DNA from: JABCPE02 sp963518845
GTDB lineage: Bacteria > Bacteroidota > Bacteroidia > Flavobacteriales > Weeksellaceae
Assembly: GCA_963518845.1 (NCBI GenBank)
Contig: CAUQKV010000013.1
Coordinates: forward strand, 1 to 46,863
Length of the DNA: 46,863 nt
Direction of reading: 5' to 3'
Positions 16,572 to 24,180 of this stretch are shown here, one piece after another (the stretch's first letter is position 1; each line of letters starts with the position of its first letter). The notes below the pieces were generated by a model. That model did not search any database and had not been told where the DNA came from. It was given only the letters and a program-made list of their open reading frames with translations. The position numbers and the translations under genes were made by a program.

Positions 16572-17869
16572 TGAAAGATACTCAATCTGGTGTTGCACTG
16601 CTTCCGTTCTTGGTGTTTGTGATTATATTTTTGGGAAGCGGAATCATTCTTGATGATTTCTATGCTTTTCCAGCTTCTGTGGCGGCACTCTGCGGAGTGA
16701 TTTCTGCATTTTTACTCCCAAAAGCTGGTTTTCAGGAAAAACTAAAATTCTTCATGAAAGGCTGTGGCGAGGAAAGCATCATCACCATGTGTATTATCTA
16801 TCTTCTTGCGGGAGCTTTTTCGGCTGTGTCCAAGGCCACAGGGAGCATAGATGCGGTGGTTTTCTTCGGGTCGCAGTATTTTTCTGCGCAGTATATTCCT
16901 TTGGGCGTGTTCCTGATGGCATCGTTTTTATCCGTTTCGGCAGGGACTTCTGTGGGGACAATAGTGGCTCTCACGCCCATAGTCATGGGGTTTGCTGAAA
17001 ATACACAAACGGATATCAATGTAGTGGCGGCGAGTCTGCTCTGTGGCGCTATGTTTGGGGATAATCTTTCTTTTATTTCGGATACGACCATTGCGGCTAC
17101 GCAGAGTCTTGACTGTCAGATGAAAGATAAATTCCGAACCAATATTATGATTGCCTTTCCTGCGGCGGTGATTGCGGCGGTGATTTTCATCTTTTTGGGT
17201 GGAAATTCTTCCTCGGTTTTAGAAAACCAAGCTTCTGGAAGTCCTTCCATTTGGCTCATTGTCCCATATTTATTGGTCATTGTACTTTCGGTTTTGGGAG
17301 TGAATGTTTTTCTTGTGCTGCTTGTGGGAGTTCTTCTCAGCGGAATCATCGGCATTTCGACAGGAAGCCTTTCTTGGCTGGATTTTGCGAATAAAATCTA
17401 CGAAGGTTTTTCGGATATGAATGAAATTTTTCTTTTGGCTTTACTGACTGGCGGACTGGCGGGAATTGTAGAAAACATGGGAGGAATCACATTCTTGCTA
17501 AATAAAGTAAAACAAATGATACGCGGGCAAAAATCGGCTTATTTCGGAATGGGATTTTTGGTAAGTCTCATCGATGCGGCGATTGCGAATAACACGATTG
17601 CGATAGTTCTTTCAGGAAAAGTTGCAAAGAATATCACCGAAAAATACAATCTTAGCCCTAAGTTTTCGGCATCTGTATTGGATATTTTTTCTTGTATCGT
17701 TCAGGGAATTCTCCCTTATGGAGCGCAGGTTTTGATTTTAATAAAACTCAGCGAGAATAAAGTAAATTATTTAGAAATGCTGAAAAATGCTTGGTATTTG
17801 TATTTTCTGTTTTTCTTTGTAGTGTTTTTTATTGTCATTAAAAATAGAAAACAAAATCAAATTTCATAA
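16571..17869 (+). CDS. Na+/H+ antiporter, NhaC family
   Basis: 432 residues with about eleven hydrophobic segments. AGTSVGTIVALTPIVMG and MFGDNLSFISDTTIAATQSL are the conserved NhaC-type segments, with the SDTTIAA part near the ion path. Family members exchange sodium for protons, or sometimes organic substrates such as malate/lactate, at the inner membrane. The one-base overlap with the preceding gene indicates translational coupling to a glycan-type gene, an unusual partner. Terminated by the hairpin at 17876. The transported ion is inferred from family, not proven. Confidence 0.88.
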   Translation: MKDTQSGVALLPFLVFVIIFLGSGIILDDFYAFPASVAALCGVISAFLLPKAGFQEKLKFFMKGCGEESIITMCIIYLLAGAFSAVSKATGSIDAVVFFGSQYFSAQYIPLGVFLMASFLSVSAGTSVGTIVALTPIVMGFAENTQTDINVVAASLLCGAMFGDNLSFISDTTIAATQSLDCQMKDKFRTNIMIAFPAAVIAAVIFIFLGGNSSSVLENQASGSPSIWLIVPYLLVIVLSVLGVNVFLVLLVGVLLSGIIGISTGSLSWLDFANKIYEGFSDMNEIFLLALLTGGLAGIVENMGGITFLLNKVKQMIRGQKSAYFGMGFLVSLIDAAIANNTIAIVLSGKVAKNITEKYNLSPKFSASVLDIFSCIVQGILPYGAQVLILIKLSENKVNYLEMLKNAWYLYFLFFFVVFFIVIKNRKQNQIS

Positions 17870-17875
17870 ATTAAA

Positions 17876-17898
17876 AAAGTCCTCATATTGAGGACTTT
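17876..17898. terminator. Bidirectional intrinsic terminator
   Basis: A perfect 10-bp stem AAAGTCCTCA/TGAGGACTTT with a 3-base loop, flanked by A and T runs, between the convergent NhaC and coiled-coil lipoprotein genes. Confidence 0.85.
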
Positions 17899-17902
17899 AT
17901 AT

Positions 17903-18343
17903 TTAGTTGTTTTCAGCTTCAGCAGTGTTTTTGTCTACGATTTTCACTTGCTGGTTCAGCTTGTCTAAACGGCTTTGTACTTTAGCCATTTCCTTCTCTA
18001 TTTTACGAAGTTTTTTCTCACTAGATGCCAAATCTCTGTTTATTTTCTCAGTTTCTTTTAGAACCTTCATTGTTTGTTTTGCATCTTTAGCGGTAGCTTT
18101 TGCGTCTGATGTGCTGAAATCTGTAGTAGCCGTTTCTGCTTTTGAATTTACAGCAGCAGCTTTATTTCTCAAATCATCAGTTGATGCCTTTTCTTTTTCG
18201 TAATCGATTTTTAATTTAGTAAGTTTTGTTTTTAATTCTAAAGCCTCTTTTTGTGCTTCTAATTCACTTACTCTTGCGTTCTGTGTTCCGCAAGATACTA
18301 CTAATACAGCTGCTAAAGCTGATGTTAATAATGATTTTTTCAT
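17903..18343 (-). CDS. Coiled-coil lipoprotein of unknown function
   Basis: 146 residues. The N-terminus MKKSLLTSALAAVLVVSCGT is a lipoprotein signal with a lipobox ending VVSC, so the mature protein starts at Cys18 or so. The rest is almost wholly charged, alanine-rich heptad-like sequence (for example ELEAQKEALELKTKLTKLK and KLRKIEKEMAKVQSRLDKLN), predicted to form two long coiled coils. Architecture recalls small Lpp-like or periplasmic spacer lipoproteins, but no family is recognised. It is monocistronic, with a -7 box TACTTTTG at 18388-18395. Confidence 0.8.
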   Translation of the reverse strand: MKKSLLTSALAAVLVVSCGTQNARVSELEAQKEALELKTKLTKLKIDYEKEKASTDDLRNKAAAVNSKAETATTDFSTSDAKATAKDAKQTMKVLKETEKINRDLASSEKKLRKIEKEMAKVQSRLDKLNQQVKIVDKNTAEAENN

Positions 18344-18387
18344 AAATTTCTATTTTTATTGATTATACTTTACATAAATCCAAGGTA

Positions 18388-18395
18388 CAAAAGTA
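18388..18395 (-). promoter_or_regulatory. -7 box TACTTTTG of the coiled-coil lipoprotein gene
   Basis: On the minus strand this is TACTTTTG, matching TAnnTTTG, about 45 bases before the ATG at 18343. A CTTG lies near the -33 position. Confidence 0.55.
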
Positions 18396-18451
18396 ATAAA
18401 TGATTTTGAAAATCAAGTAAATTTAAGTAAAAAAATCTACTTTTCATATAA

Positions 18452-18476
18452 AAAGCCACTTCAAAAAAGTGGCTTT
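18452..18476 (-). terminator. Intrinsic terminator of the ABC-F gene
   Basis: A 10-bp stem AAAGCCACTT/AAGTGGCTTT with a 5-base loop, followed on the minus strand by a T-rich run. It lies just downstream of the ABC-F stop codon. Confidence 0.8.
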
Positions 18477-18503
18477 GAAAATATAGTGAAATAAAATAGT
18501 TAA

Positions 18504-20129
18504 TTAACTGTACATCTGTTCTTTCAGCTCTTTCACTTTTTTGTCTTCTAGGTATTCATCGTAAGTCATTTCTCTGTCGATGATTCCTTTTGGCGTGATT
18601 TCTATCACACGGTTACACACTGTTTGTAGCAATTCGTGGTCATGAGAAGAAATCAAGATATTTCCTTTGAAGTTCATCAGAGAGTTGTTAAGTGCCGTGA
18701 TACTCTCCAAATCCAAGTGGTTGGTAGGTTCGTCCATTAGAAGAACATTGGCTTTTTGGAGCATCATTCGGCTGAACATGCATCGCATTTTTTCCCCTCC
18801 AGAAAGCACGGTAGAAGACTTAAGCGCTTCATCACCAGAGAAAAGCATTCTTCCTAAAAATCCTCTGACAAATTCTTCGTGTCTTTCTTCGTCATTTTTG
18901 GTAAATTGTCTTAGCCAATCTACTAGATTTAGATCTTTTTCTTGGAAATATTCCGTGTTGTCCAGCGGCATGTAGCTTTGGTTAGTAGTTACTCCCCATT
19001 TATATTCGCCTTTTGCAGGAGCTGTGCTTCCAGAAATCACTTGGAAAAACTCGGTAACGGCTAGGGAGTTTTTAGAAATTACAGCTACTTTATCTCCTTT
19101 TTTAAGGTTAAGGTCACCACCAGAAAGCAGCGTTTCTCCATCTTTTACGATTTCTAAACCTTTTATCTCTAAAATTTGGTCTCCTGCTTCTCTTTCCATT
19201 TCAAAAATGATGGCAGGATATCTTCTGGAAGAAGGTTTGATTTCTTCGATGTTCAGTTTGTCTATCATTTTCTTTCTTGCTGTAGCTTGTTTTGCTTTCG
19301 CTACATTGGAACTAAATCTCGCGATGAAGTCCTGCAATTCTTTTTTCTTCTCTTCAGCTTTTTTGTTGGCTTGTTGTCTTTGTCTTGTTGCCAGCTGAGA
19401 AGCCTGATACCAGAAAGAATAGTTCCCTGTATAAAGGTTTAGTTTAGAATAGTCTAAGTCACCAATGTGGGTGCAGACAGCATCCAAGAAGTGACGGTCG
19501 TGAGATACCACAATCACTGTGTTTTCATAATCAGCAAGGAAATCTTCGAGCCAAGAAATAGTGTCAATATCAAGGTCGTTGGTAGGCTCATCGAGAATCA
19601 AAACATCTGGATTTCCGAATAAAGCCTGAGCCAATAGCACTTTTACTTTGTCCTTGTTTTCTAGTTCGGACATCATTTGGTAGTGCATATCTTCTTTTAT
19701 TCCTACATTGGACAGCATGGTCTGTGCATCAGCTTCGGCATTCCAGCCTCCCATTTCATCGTAGATTACTCCGAGTTCGCCAGCCTTTATTCCATCTTCA
19801 TCAGAGAAGTCTGGTTTTGCGTAGAGAGCATCCATTTCTTCTTTGATTTCGAATAATTTTTTATTTCCACGAAGAACCGTTTCCAAAACCGTAAACTGGT
19901 CATAAGCAAAGTGGTCCTGCTCCAAAACAGACATTCTCTTACCTGGTTCCAGTGTTACATGCCCTGTGGTAGGCTCTTGTTTTCCTGTCAATATTTTTAG
20001 GAAAGTAGATTTTCCAGCTCCATTTGCTCCGATGATTCCGTAGCAGTTCCCTTTGGTAAACATGATATTTACCTCATCAAAAAGTACTCTTTTCCCAAAT
20101 TGTAGTGATAAATTAGATACTGTTAGCAT
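18504..20129 (-). CDS. ABC-F family ATPase (YbiT-like), asymmetric ATP sites
   Basis: 541 residues from the ATG at 20129; an upstream in-frame extension overlaps the divergent promoter and asnA start and is rejected. Two nucleotide-binding domains are joined by a basic, helical ABC-F linker (about 245-320) with KKAEEKKKELQDFIARFSSN. NBD1 has an intact Walker A (GIIGANGAGKSTFLKIL) and Walker B (VLILDEPTNDLD), but its signature is MSELENKDKV instead of LSGGE. NBD2 has LSGGEKMRCMF and VLLMDEPTNHLD, yet its Walker A is replaced by VISKNSLAVTEFF. One composite site is therefore consensus and the other degenerate. ABC-F proteins act on ribosomes in translation; this one resembles YbiT in length and order. 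The role is inferred from family. Confidence 0.92.
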   Translation of the reverse strand: MLTVSNLSLQFGKRVLFDEVNIMFTKGNCYGIIGANGAGKSTFLKILTGKQEPTTGHVTLEPGKRMSVLEQDHFAYDQFTVLETVLRGNKKLFEIKEEMDALYAKPDFSDEDGIKAGELGVIYDEMGGWNAEADAQTMLSNVGIKEDMHYQMMSELENKDKVKVLLAQALFGNPDVLILDEPTNDLDIDTISWLEDFLADYENTVIVVSHDRHFLDAVCTHIGDLDYSKLNLYTGNYSFWYQASQLATRQRQQANKKAEEKKKELQDFIARFSSNVAKAKQATARKKMIDKLNIEEIKPSSRRYPAIIFEMEREAGDQILEIKGLEIVKDGETLLSGGDLNLKKGDKVAVISKNSLAVTEFFQVISGSTAPAKGEYKWGVTTNQSYMPLDNTEYFQEKDLNLVDWLRQFTKNDEERHEEFVRGFLGRMLFSGDEALKSSTVLSGGEKMRCMFSRMMLQKANVLLMDEPTNHLDLESITALNNSLMNFKGNILISSHDHELLQTVCNRVIEITPKGIIDREMTYDEYLEDKKVKELKEQMYS

Positions 20130-20137
20130 TATTTCTG

Positions 20138-20145
20138 TAAATTTG
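20138..20145 (+). promoter_or_regulatory. -7 box TAAATTTG for asnA
   Basis: TAnnTTTG match on the plus strand, 31 bases before the asnA ATG. It nearly abuts the minus-strand ABC-F box at 20149-20156, so the two divergent promoters overlap. Confidence 0.5.
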
Positions 20146-20148
20146 TCG

Positions 20149-20156
20149 CAAAAATA
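20149..20156 (-). promoter_or_regulatory. -7 box TATTTTTG for the ABC-F gene
   Basis: TAnnTTTG match on the minus strand, 19 bases before the ABC-F ATG; it supports the start at 20129. Confidence 0.55.
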
Positions 20157-20176
20157 CAAAAAAATTAGCAGTAAAA

Positions 20177-21214
20177 ATGAGTTATTTGATAAATCCCCCA
20201 AACTATAAGTCTATTTTGAATTTACAGCAGACAGAATTAGGGATACAAAAGATAAAAGATTTTTTTCAAGCCAATTTGTCAGCAGAGCTTAGGCTGCGTA
20301 GAGTGACGGCGCCGCTTTTTGTTTTGAGAGGGATGGGACTAAATGATGATCTGAGCGGAAAGGAGAGAGCTGTGAATTTCCCTATAAAAGATATGGATGA
20401 AGCTCGTGCAGAGGTCGTACATTCATTAGCAAAGTGGAAAAGGGTGATGCTTGCGGATTATAATGTAGAAGAAGGATACGGCATATATACAGATATGAAC
20501 GCCATTCGTGCAGATGAGGAGCTTGGGAATATGCACTCACTATATGTAGACCAGTGGGACTGGGAAATGGCTATTTCTGAAAAAGATAGAACGGTGGCAT
20601 TCCTAAAATCTGTGGTTAAAAGAATTTATGCATCGTTTTTAAGAACAGAATATTTAGTGAATGAGGCTTTTCCAGAGCTGAAGCCTATGCTTCCGAGAGA
20701 AATACATTTTATACATTCGGAAGAACTTTTACAAAAATATCCTAACCTGTCTCCAAAAGAAAGAGAAAGAGAAATCGCGAAAGAATATAAAGCTGTATTT
20801 ATAATAGGTATAGGCGGCAAACTTAGCAATGGAGAAAATCACGATTATAGAGCGCCAGACTATGACGACTGGGTGACGGCTAATGAAGATGGATTTTTAG
20901 GGCTGAATGGAGATATTCTCCTTTGGAATCCCTTGCTCAATGTGCCGTTTGAAATTTCATCAATGGGAATTCGTGTGGATAAAAATTCATTAGAAAAACA
21001 ACTTCAAATAGAAGATAAAGAAGACAGGAAAGAACTTTATTTTCATAAAAGGTTGTTGAACAACGAGTTGCCTCTTACGATAGGAGGCGGTATAGGGCAG
21101 TCTCGTTTGTGTATGTTTTTACTGCAAAAAGCGCATATCGGTGAAATTCAGGCAAGTATATGGCCAGAAGAAATGAGAGAAAAATGCAAAGCGCATAATA
21201 TTCCTCTAATCTAA
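20177..21214 (+). CDS. asnA: Aspartate--ammonia ligase (asparagine synthetase A)
   Basis: 345 residues, matching the AsnA length (about 330-345). Recognisable family segments are NLSAELRLRRVTAPLFVLRG, LNDDLSGKERAVNF, LYVDQWDWE, FIIGIGGKL and, near the end, LPLTIGGGIGQSRLCMFLL, which forms the ATP-binding class-II synthetase-like motif 3. It makes asparagine from aspartate, ammonia and ATP in the cytoplasm. smpB follows 14 bases downstream, so the two are likely co-transcribed. Ends with KCKAHNIPLI. Confidence 0.95.
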   Translation: MSYLINPPNYKSILNLQQTELGIQKIKDFFQANLSAELRLRRVTAPLFVLRGMGLNDDLSGKERAVNFPIKDMDEARAEVVHSLAKWKRVMLADYNVEEGYGIYTDMNAIRADEELGNMHSLYVDQWDWEMAISEKDRTVAFLKSVVKRIYASFLRTEYLVNEAFPELKPMLPREIHFIHSEELLQKYPNLSPKEREREIAKEYKAVFIIGIGGKLSNGENHDYRAPDYDDWVTANEDGFLGLNGDILLWNPLLNVPFEISSMGIRVDKNSLEKQLQIEDKEDRKELYFHKRLLNNELPLTIGGGIGQSRLCMFLLQKAHIGEIQASIWPEEMREKCKAHNIPLI

Positions 21215-21228
21215 AAAACTCTAAAATT

Positions 21229-21687
21229 ATGAGTAAAACTAAAAATATAAATATTCTTAATAAAAGAGCCAGATTTGAATATGAAATCTTGGAAGAATAC
21301 GAGGCTGGGATAGTGCTTACAGGAACTGAAATAAAATCCATCCGTCTTTCTAAAGCTTCTATAACAGAAAGTTTTTGTGAGTTTATAAATGAAGAACTTT
21401 TTGTAATCAATATGAGTATAGAAGAGTATAAATTTGGGACTTTCTATAATCATAAAGTAAAAAGAGAACGAAAACTTTTACTGCATTCCCAAGAGCTTGA
21501 AAAACTGGGTAAAAAGGTGAAGGATGTAGGAAATACGATAGTTCCGCTAAAGCTCTATATCAATGAAAAAGGCAAGGCAAAACTCAGGATTGCACTGGCG
21601 CGAGGAAAGAAATTATTCGATAAAAGAGAGACAATAAAAGAAAGAGAAAACAAGAGAAATTTAGATAGAATCAAGAAGAATTTTTAA
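21229..21687 (+). CDS. smpB: SsrA-binding protein SmpB
   Basis: 152 residues, the normal SmpB length. NKRARFEYEILEEYEAGIVL, TGTEIKSIRLSKASITESF and the KLYINEKGKAKLRIALARGK region are the family core, followed by the basic tail KLFDKRETIKERENKRNLDR that follows the mRNA channel on the ribosome. SmpB carries tmRNA (ssrA) to stalled ribosomes in trans-translation. It follows asnA by 14 bases. No ssrA gene is seen in this window. Confidence 0.96.
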   Translation: MSKTKNINILNKRARFEYEILEEYEAGIVLTGTEIKSIRLSKASITESFCEFINEELFVINMSIEEYKFGTFYNHKVKRERKLLLHSQELEKLGKKVKDVGNTIVPLKLYINEKGKAKLRIALARGKKLFDKRETIKERENKRNLDRIKKNF

Positions 21688-21692
21688 ATTTT

Positions 21693-21724
21693 TTTGGCAA
21701 TATTGTTTTTTTTTGTTATTTTTG
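21693..21724 (+). promoter_or_regulatory. Promoter TTTG-N20-TATTTTTG of the OmpA gene
   Basis: TTTG at 21693-21696 and TATTTTTG at 21717-21724, spaced by 20 bases. The AT-rich 5' leader of about 50 bases fits a strongly expressed outer-membrane protein. Confidence 0.65.
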
Positions 21725-21776
21725 TCTCCAATATCCAAAATTTAATTATAAAAATTTAAATTATATTAATCATTCT

Positions 21777-23252
21777 ATGAAAAATCTAAAATTAGGAATC
21801 ACAGCTTTAGCTCTTACAGTAGCTACTTCTGTGTCTGCTCAAACAACTGAGAATAAGTGGTTGATAGGAGTAGGGGCTCATGGAGTAAACCATGCTGCGA
21901 TTAATGGAGAATTTGGTGAATCAATAAAAAATCTTCGTGCGGCATTTACTCTTAATAATTACACAATTACTCCACCATTGTCTAAATTGACAGTTGCGAG
22001 AAACTTAAACAAGTATTTCGTTGTAGACTGGCAGACATCAGTGGGGAATGTGGACAACAAAAGAATTCGTCCAAATTTAAGCGGAGTTGAAGGACAAATT
22101 ATGGATAAAGAATTTTTCTTGATGACAGGTCTTGGTCTTCAATTTAAATTCAACGGTCTTTGGAATGAAAACTCTTGGTTTGACCCATATGTGAGAGTTG
22201 GTGCTAACTATCTAAGACACGACTACAGCAACTCTGAAAGAGCATACAACAAAGAAGGTGGATTCATGAAAGCTGACCACTTCGCTGCAAACGGAGGTCT
22301 TGGTATGAACTTCTGGATTACTAAAAACTTCGGTATCGGTGTTCAACAAGACTATGTAGTAACTCCATTCGAGAAAACTACTATCTCTGACTTCTGGCAA
22401 TCTTCAGCTACATTGAACTTTAGATTCGGAAATACAGATAGAGATAAAGATGGTATCAAAGATAAAGATGATGCTTGTCCAGATGTATTCGGTCTTGCTC
22501 AGTTCAATGGATGTCCTGATACAGACGGTGACGGAGTTCAAGATTCAGAAGATAACTGTCCAGAAGTAGCTGGTCCAGTTGAAAACCAAGGATGTCCTTG
22601 GCCAGATACAGATGGTGACGGTGTTCTTGACAAAGATGATGAGTGTCCAGAAGTAGCTGGTCCAGCTGAAAACAAAGGATGCCCATGGAAAGATACAGAT
22701 AATGATGGAGTTCTTGACAAAGATGATGCTTGTCCAGAAGTTCCAGGATTACCAGAATACAACGGATGTCCTAAGCCAGCTGATGTATTTGCTCTTGAAG
22801 CAACAGGTGCATTGAAAGGTATTACATTTGATTTCGGTAAGGCTGTAATCAGCAAGTCTTCTTACTCTAAATTAGATCAAGCTGCTGAAGTAATCAAATC
22901 TTCTAACGGAGGTACATTCTTGATTACAGGTCATACTGATAAAAAAGGTAATGATGCTTACAACTTGAAACTTTCTAGAGAAAGAGCTGCAGCAGTAGTT
23001 AGAGCTCTTGAAGAAAGAGGTGTAGCTGATTCTCAGTTGAAATCTACAGGTGTAGGATCAAGAGATGCAGTAGTTCCTGCAACAGCATCAAATGAAGAAA
23101 GAGAAGCTGATAGAAAAGTAGTAGTAGAAGCTATTAATGGTGAAGCATGGGAAGCATTGAAAAAATCAGATCTTCCTGTAGTTAGCAAAAAGCTTGTTAA
23201 AAAACCAGCTAAAAAAGGAACTGGTAAAAAACCAGTAGGTAAAAAGAAATAA
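21777..23252 (+). CDS. OmpA-family outer membrane protein with thrombospondin type-3 repeats
   Basis: 491 residues. A signal peptide (MKNLKLGITALALTVATSVSA) is followed by a beta-barrel of about 190 residues. Then come four Asp-rich repeats of the type DTDGDGVxDxxDxCPEVAGP, which are calcium-binding thrombospondin type-3/OmpA repeats (about residues 220-335). The C-terminal OmpA/MotB-like domain includes LKGITFDFGKAVISKSSY, FLITGHTDKKGNDAYNLKLS and RERAAAVVRAL, so it should bind peptidoglycan. A Lys/Pro-rich tail (KKLVKKPAKKGTGKKPVGKK) ends the protein. It anchors the outer membrane to the wall and is likely one of the abundant proteins of the cell. The coding sequence uses a more uniform codon set than its neighbours, as expected for high expression. 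Confidence 0.93.
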   Translation: MKNLKLGITALALTVATSVSAQTTENKWLIGVGAHGVNHAAINGEFGESIKNLRAAFTLNNYTITPPLSKLTVARNLNKYFVVDWQTSVGNVDNKRIRPNLSGVEGQIMDKEFFLMTGLGLQFKFNGLWNENSWFDPYVRVGANYLRHDYSNSERAYNKEGGFMKADHFAANGGLGMNFWITKNFGIGVQQDYVVTPFEKTTISDFWQSSATLNFRFGNTDRDKDGIKDKDDACPDVFGLAQFNGCPDTDGDGVQDSEDNCPEVAGPVENQGCPWPDTDGDGVLDKDDECPEVAGPAENKGCPWKDTDNDGVLDKDDACPEVPGLPEYNGCPKPADVFALEATGALKGITFDFGKAVISKSSYSKLDQAAEVIKSSNGGTFLITGHTDKKGNDAYNLKLSRERAAAVVRALEERGVADSQLKSTGVGSRDAVVPATASNEEREADRKVVVEAINGEAWEALKKSDLPVVSKKLVKKPAKKGTGKKPVGKKK

Positions 23253-23271
23253 TAAAATTTCTTAATAAAAA

Positions 23272-23295
23272 ATACTCCTAGATTTCTAGGGGTAT
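23272..23295 (+). terminator. Intrinsic terminator of the OmpA gene
   Basis: Arms ATACTCCTAG and CTAGGGGTAT pair over 10 bp (one G-U) with a 4-base loop, followed by a T run. Confidence 0.8.
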
Positions 23296-23322
23296 TTTTT
23301 ATTCATTTTGGAAATTAATTGT

Positions 23323-23330
23323 TATTTTTG
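23323..23330 (+). promoter_or_regulatory. -7 box TATTTTTG of the YebC gene
   Basis: TAnnTTTG match 23 bases before the YebC ATG at 23354. A TTTG upstream is too close (12 bases) to be a normal -33 element. Confidence 0.5.
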
Positions 23331-23353
23331 TGTTCTGAAAAAAATCAATATTT

Positions 23354-24094
23354 ATGGGACGCGCATTTGAATATAGAAAAGCATCTAAATTGGCTCGTTG
23401 GGATAAAATGGCCAAAACATTCTCTAAAATAGGAAAAGACATCGCTTTGGCAGTAAAAGCAGGAGGGCCAGATCCAGATTCTAACCCAGCTCTGCGCCGT
23501 TGTATACAGAATGCAAAGGGGGCTAACATGCCGAAAGACAATGTAGAAAGAGCAATAAAAAAAGCGAGTGGAGCAGATGCAGAAAACTATGAAGAGGTAA
23601 CATATGAAGGCTATGGACAGGGAGGAGTTGCGTTTTTTGTGGAGTGTACCACGAATAATACGACCCGAACAGTAGCGAATGTAAGAGCTATCTTTAATAA
23701 ATTTGAAGGGAATTTAGGGAAGAATGGAGAGTTAGCTTTTATTTTTGATAGAAAAGGAATTTTCACAATAGAAAAAACTAAAATCATCATAGATTGGGAT
23801 GAGTTTGAAATGGAAATGATAGATGGAGGAGCAGAGGAAATAGACCAAGATGAGGAAGAAGTAATGATTACTACTGCTTTTGAGGATTTTGGGGCATTGT
23901 CTCATAAGTTGGATGAAATGGGAATAGAAGCGAAAAGCGCTGAATTACAGAGAATTCCAAACATGACAAAAGAAGTAAATGAAGAGCAGTTCAAAGCAAA
24001 TATGAAAATGCTGGAGCGCTTTGAGGAAGATGATGATGTGCAGAATGTTTACCATAATATGGAGATTACAGATGATTTGTTAAGTAAAATTTAA
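23354..24094 (+). CDS. YebC/PmpR family protein
   Basis: 246 residues, the usual YebC length. The N-terminus MGRAFEYRKASKLARWDKM matches the family start, as do ARAVKAGGPDPDSNPAL-type residues (here ALAVKAGGPDPDSNPALRR) and ANMPKDNVERAIKKASG. Later segments EEVTYEGYGQGGVAFFVEC and TTNNTTRTVANVR also fit. Family members have been described as DNA-binding transcription regulators, and more recently as factors helping ribosomes through polyproline stalls. It is monocistronic, with its own promoter and terminator. I cannot choose between the roles. Confidence 0.93.
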   Translation: MGRAFEYRKASKLARWDKMAKTFSKIGKDIALAVKAGGPDPDSNPALRRCIQNAKGANMPKDNVERAIKKASGADAENYEEVTYEGYGQGGVAFFVECTTNNTTRTVANVRAIFNKFEGNLGKNGELAFIFDRKGIFTIEKTKIIIDWDEFEMEMIDGGAEEIDQDEEEVMITTAFEDFGALSHKLDEMGIEAKSAELQRIPNMTKEVNEEQFKANMKMLERFEEDDDVQNVYHNMEITDDLLSKI

Positions 24095-24105
24095 TATTAT
24101 AATAG

Positions 24106-24138
24106 AAAAGGATTCAGAATAAAATTTTGAATCCTTTT
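24106..24138 (+). terminator. Intrinsic terminator of the YebC gene
   Basis: Arms AAAAGGATTCA and TGAATCCTTTT form an 11-bp stem with an 11-base A/T-rich loop, and a T run follows. It lies just before the hflX promoter. Confidence 0.8.
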
Positions 24139-24145
24139 TTTGTGT

Positions 24146-24176
24146 TTTGTATAAGATGTTTAATTTATTACCTTTG
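24146..24176 (+). promoter_or_regulatory. Promoter TTTG-N19-TACCTTTG of hflX
   Basis: TTTG at 24146-24149 and TACCTTTG at 24169-24176 with exactly 19 bases between. The box ends 4 bases before the ATG at 24181, implying a leaderless or nearly leaderless mRNA and deciding against the upstream in-frame start. Confidence 0.7.
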
Positions 24177-24180
24177 CTCT

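Noticed and set aside
22440..22780. Internal repeats in the OmpA gene, considered as a repeat array or CRISPR
   Set aside because: They are in frame and code for calcium-binding thrombospondin type-3 repeats.
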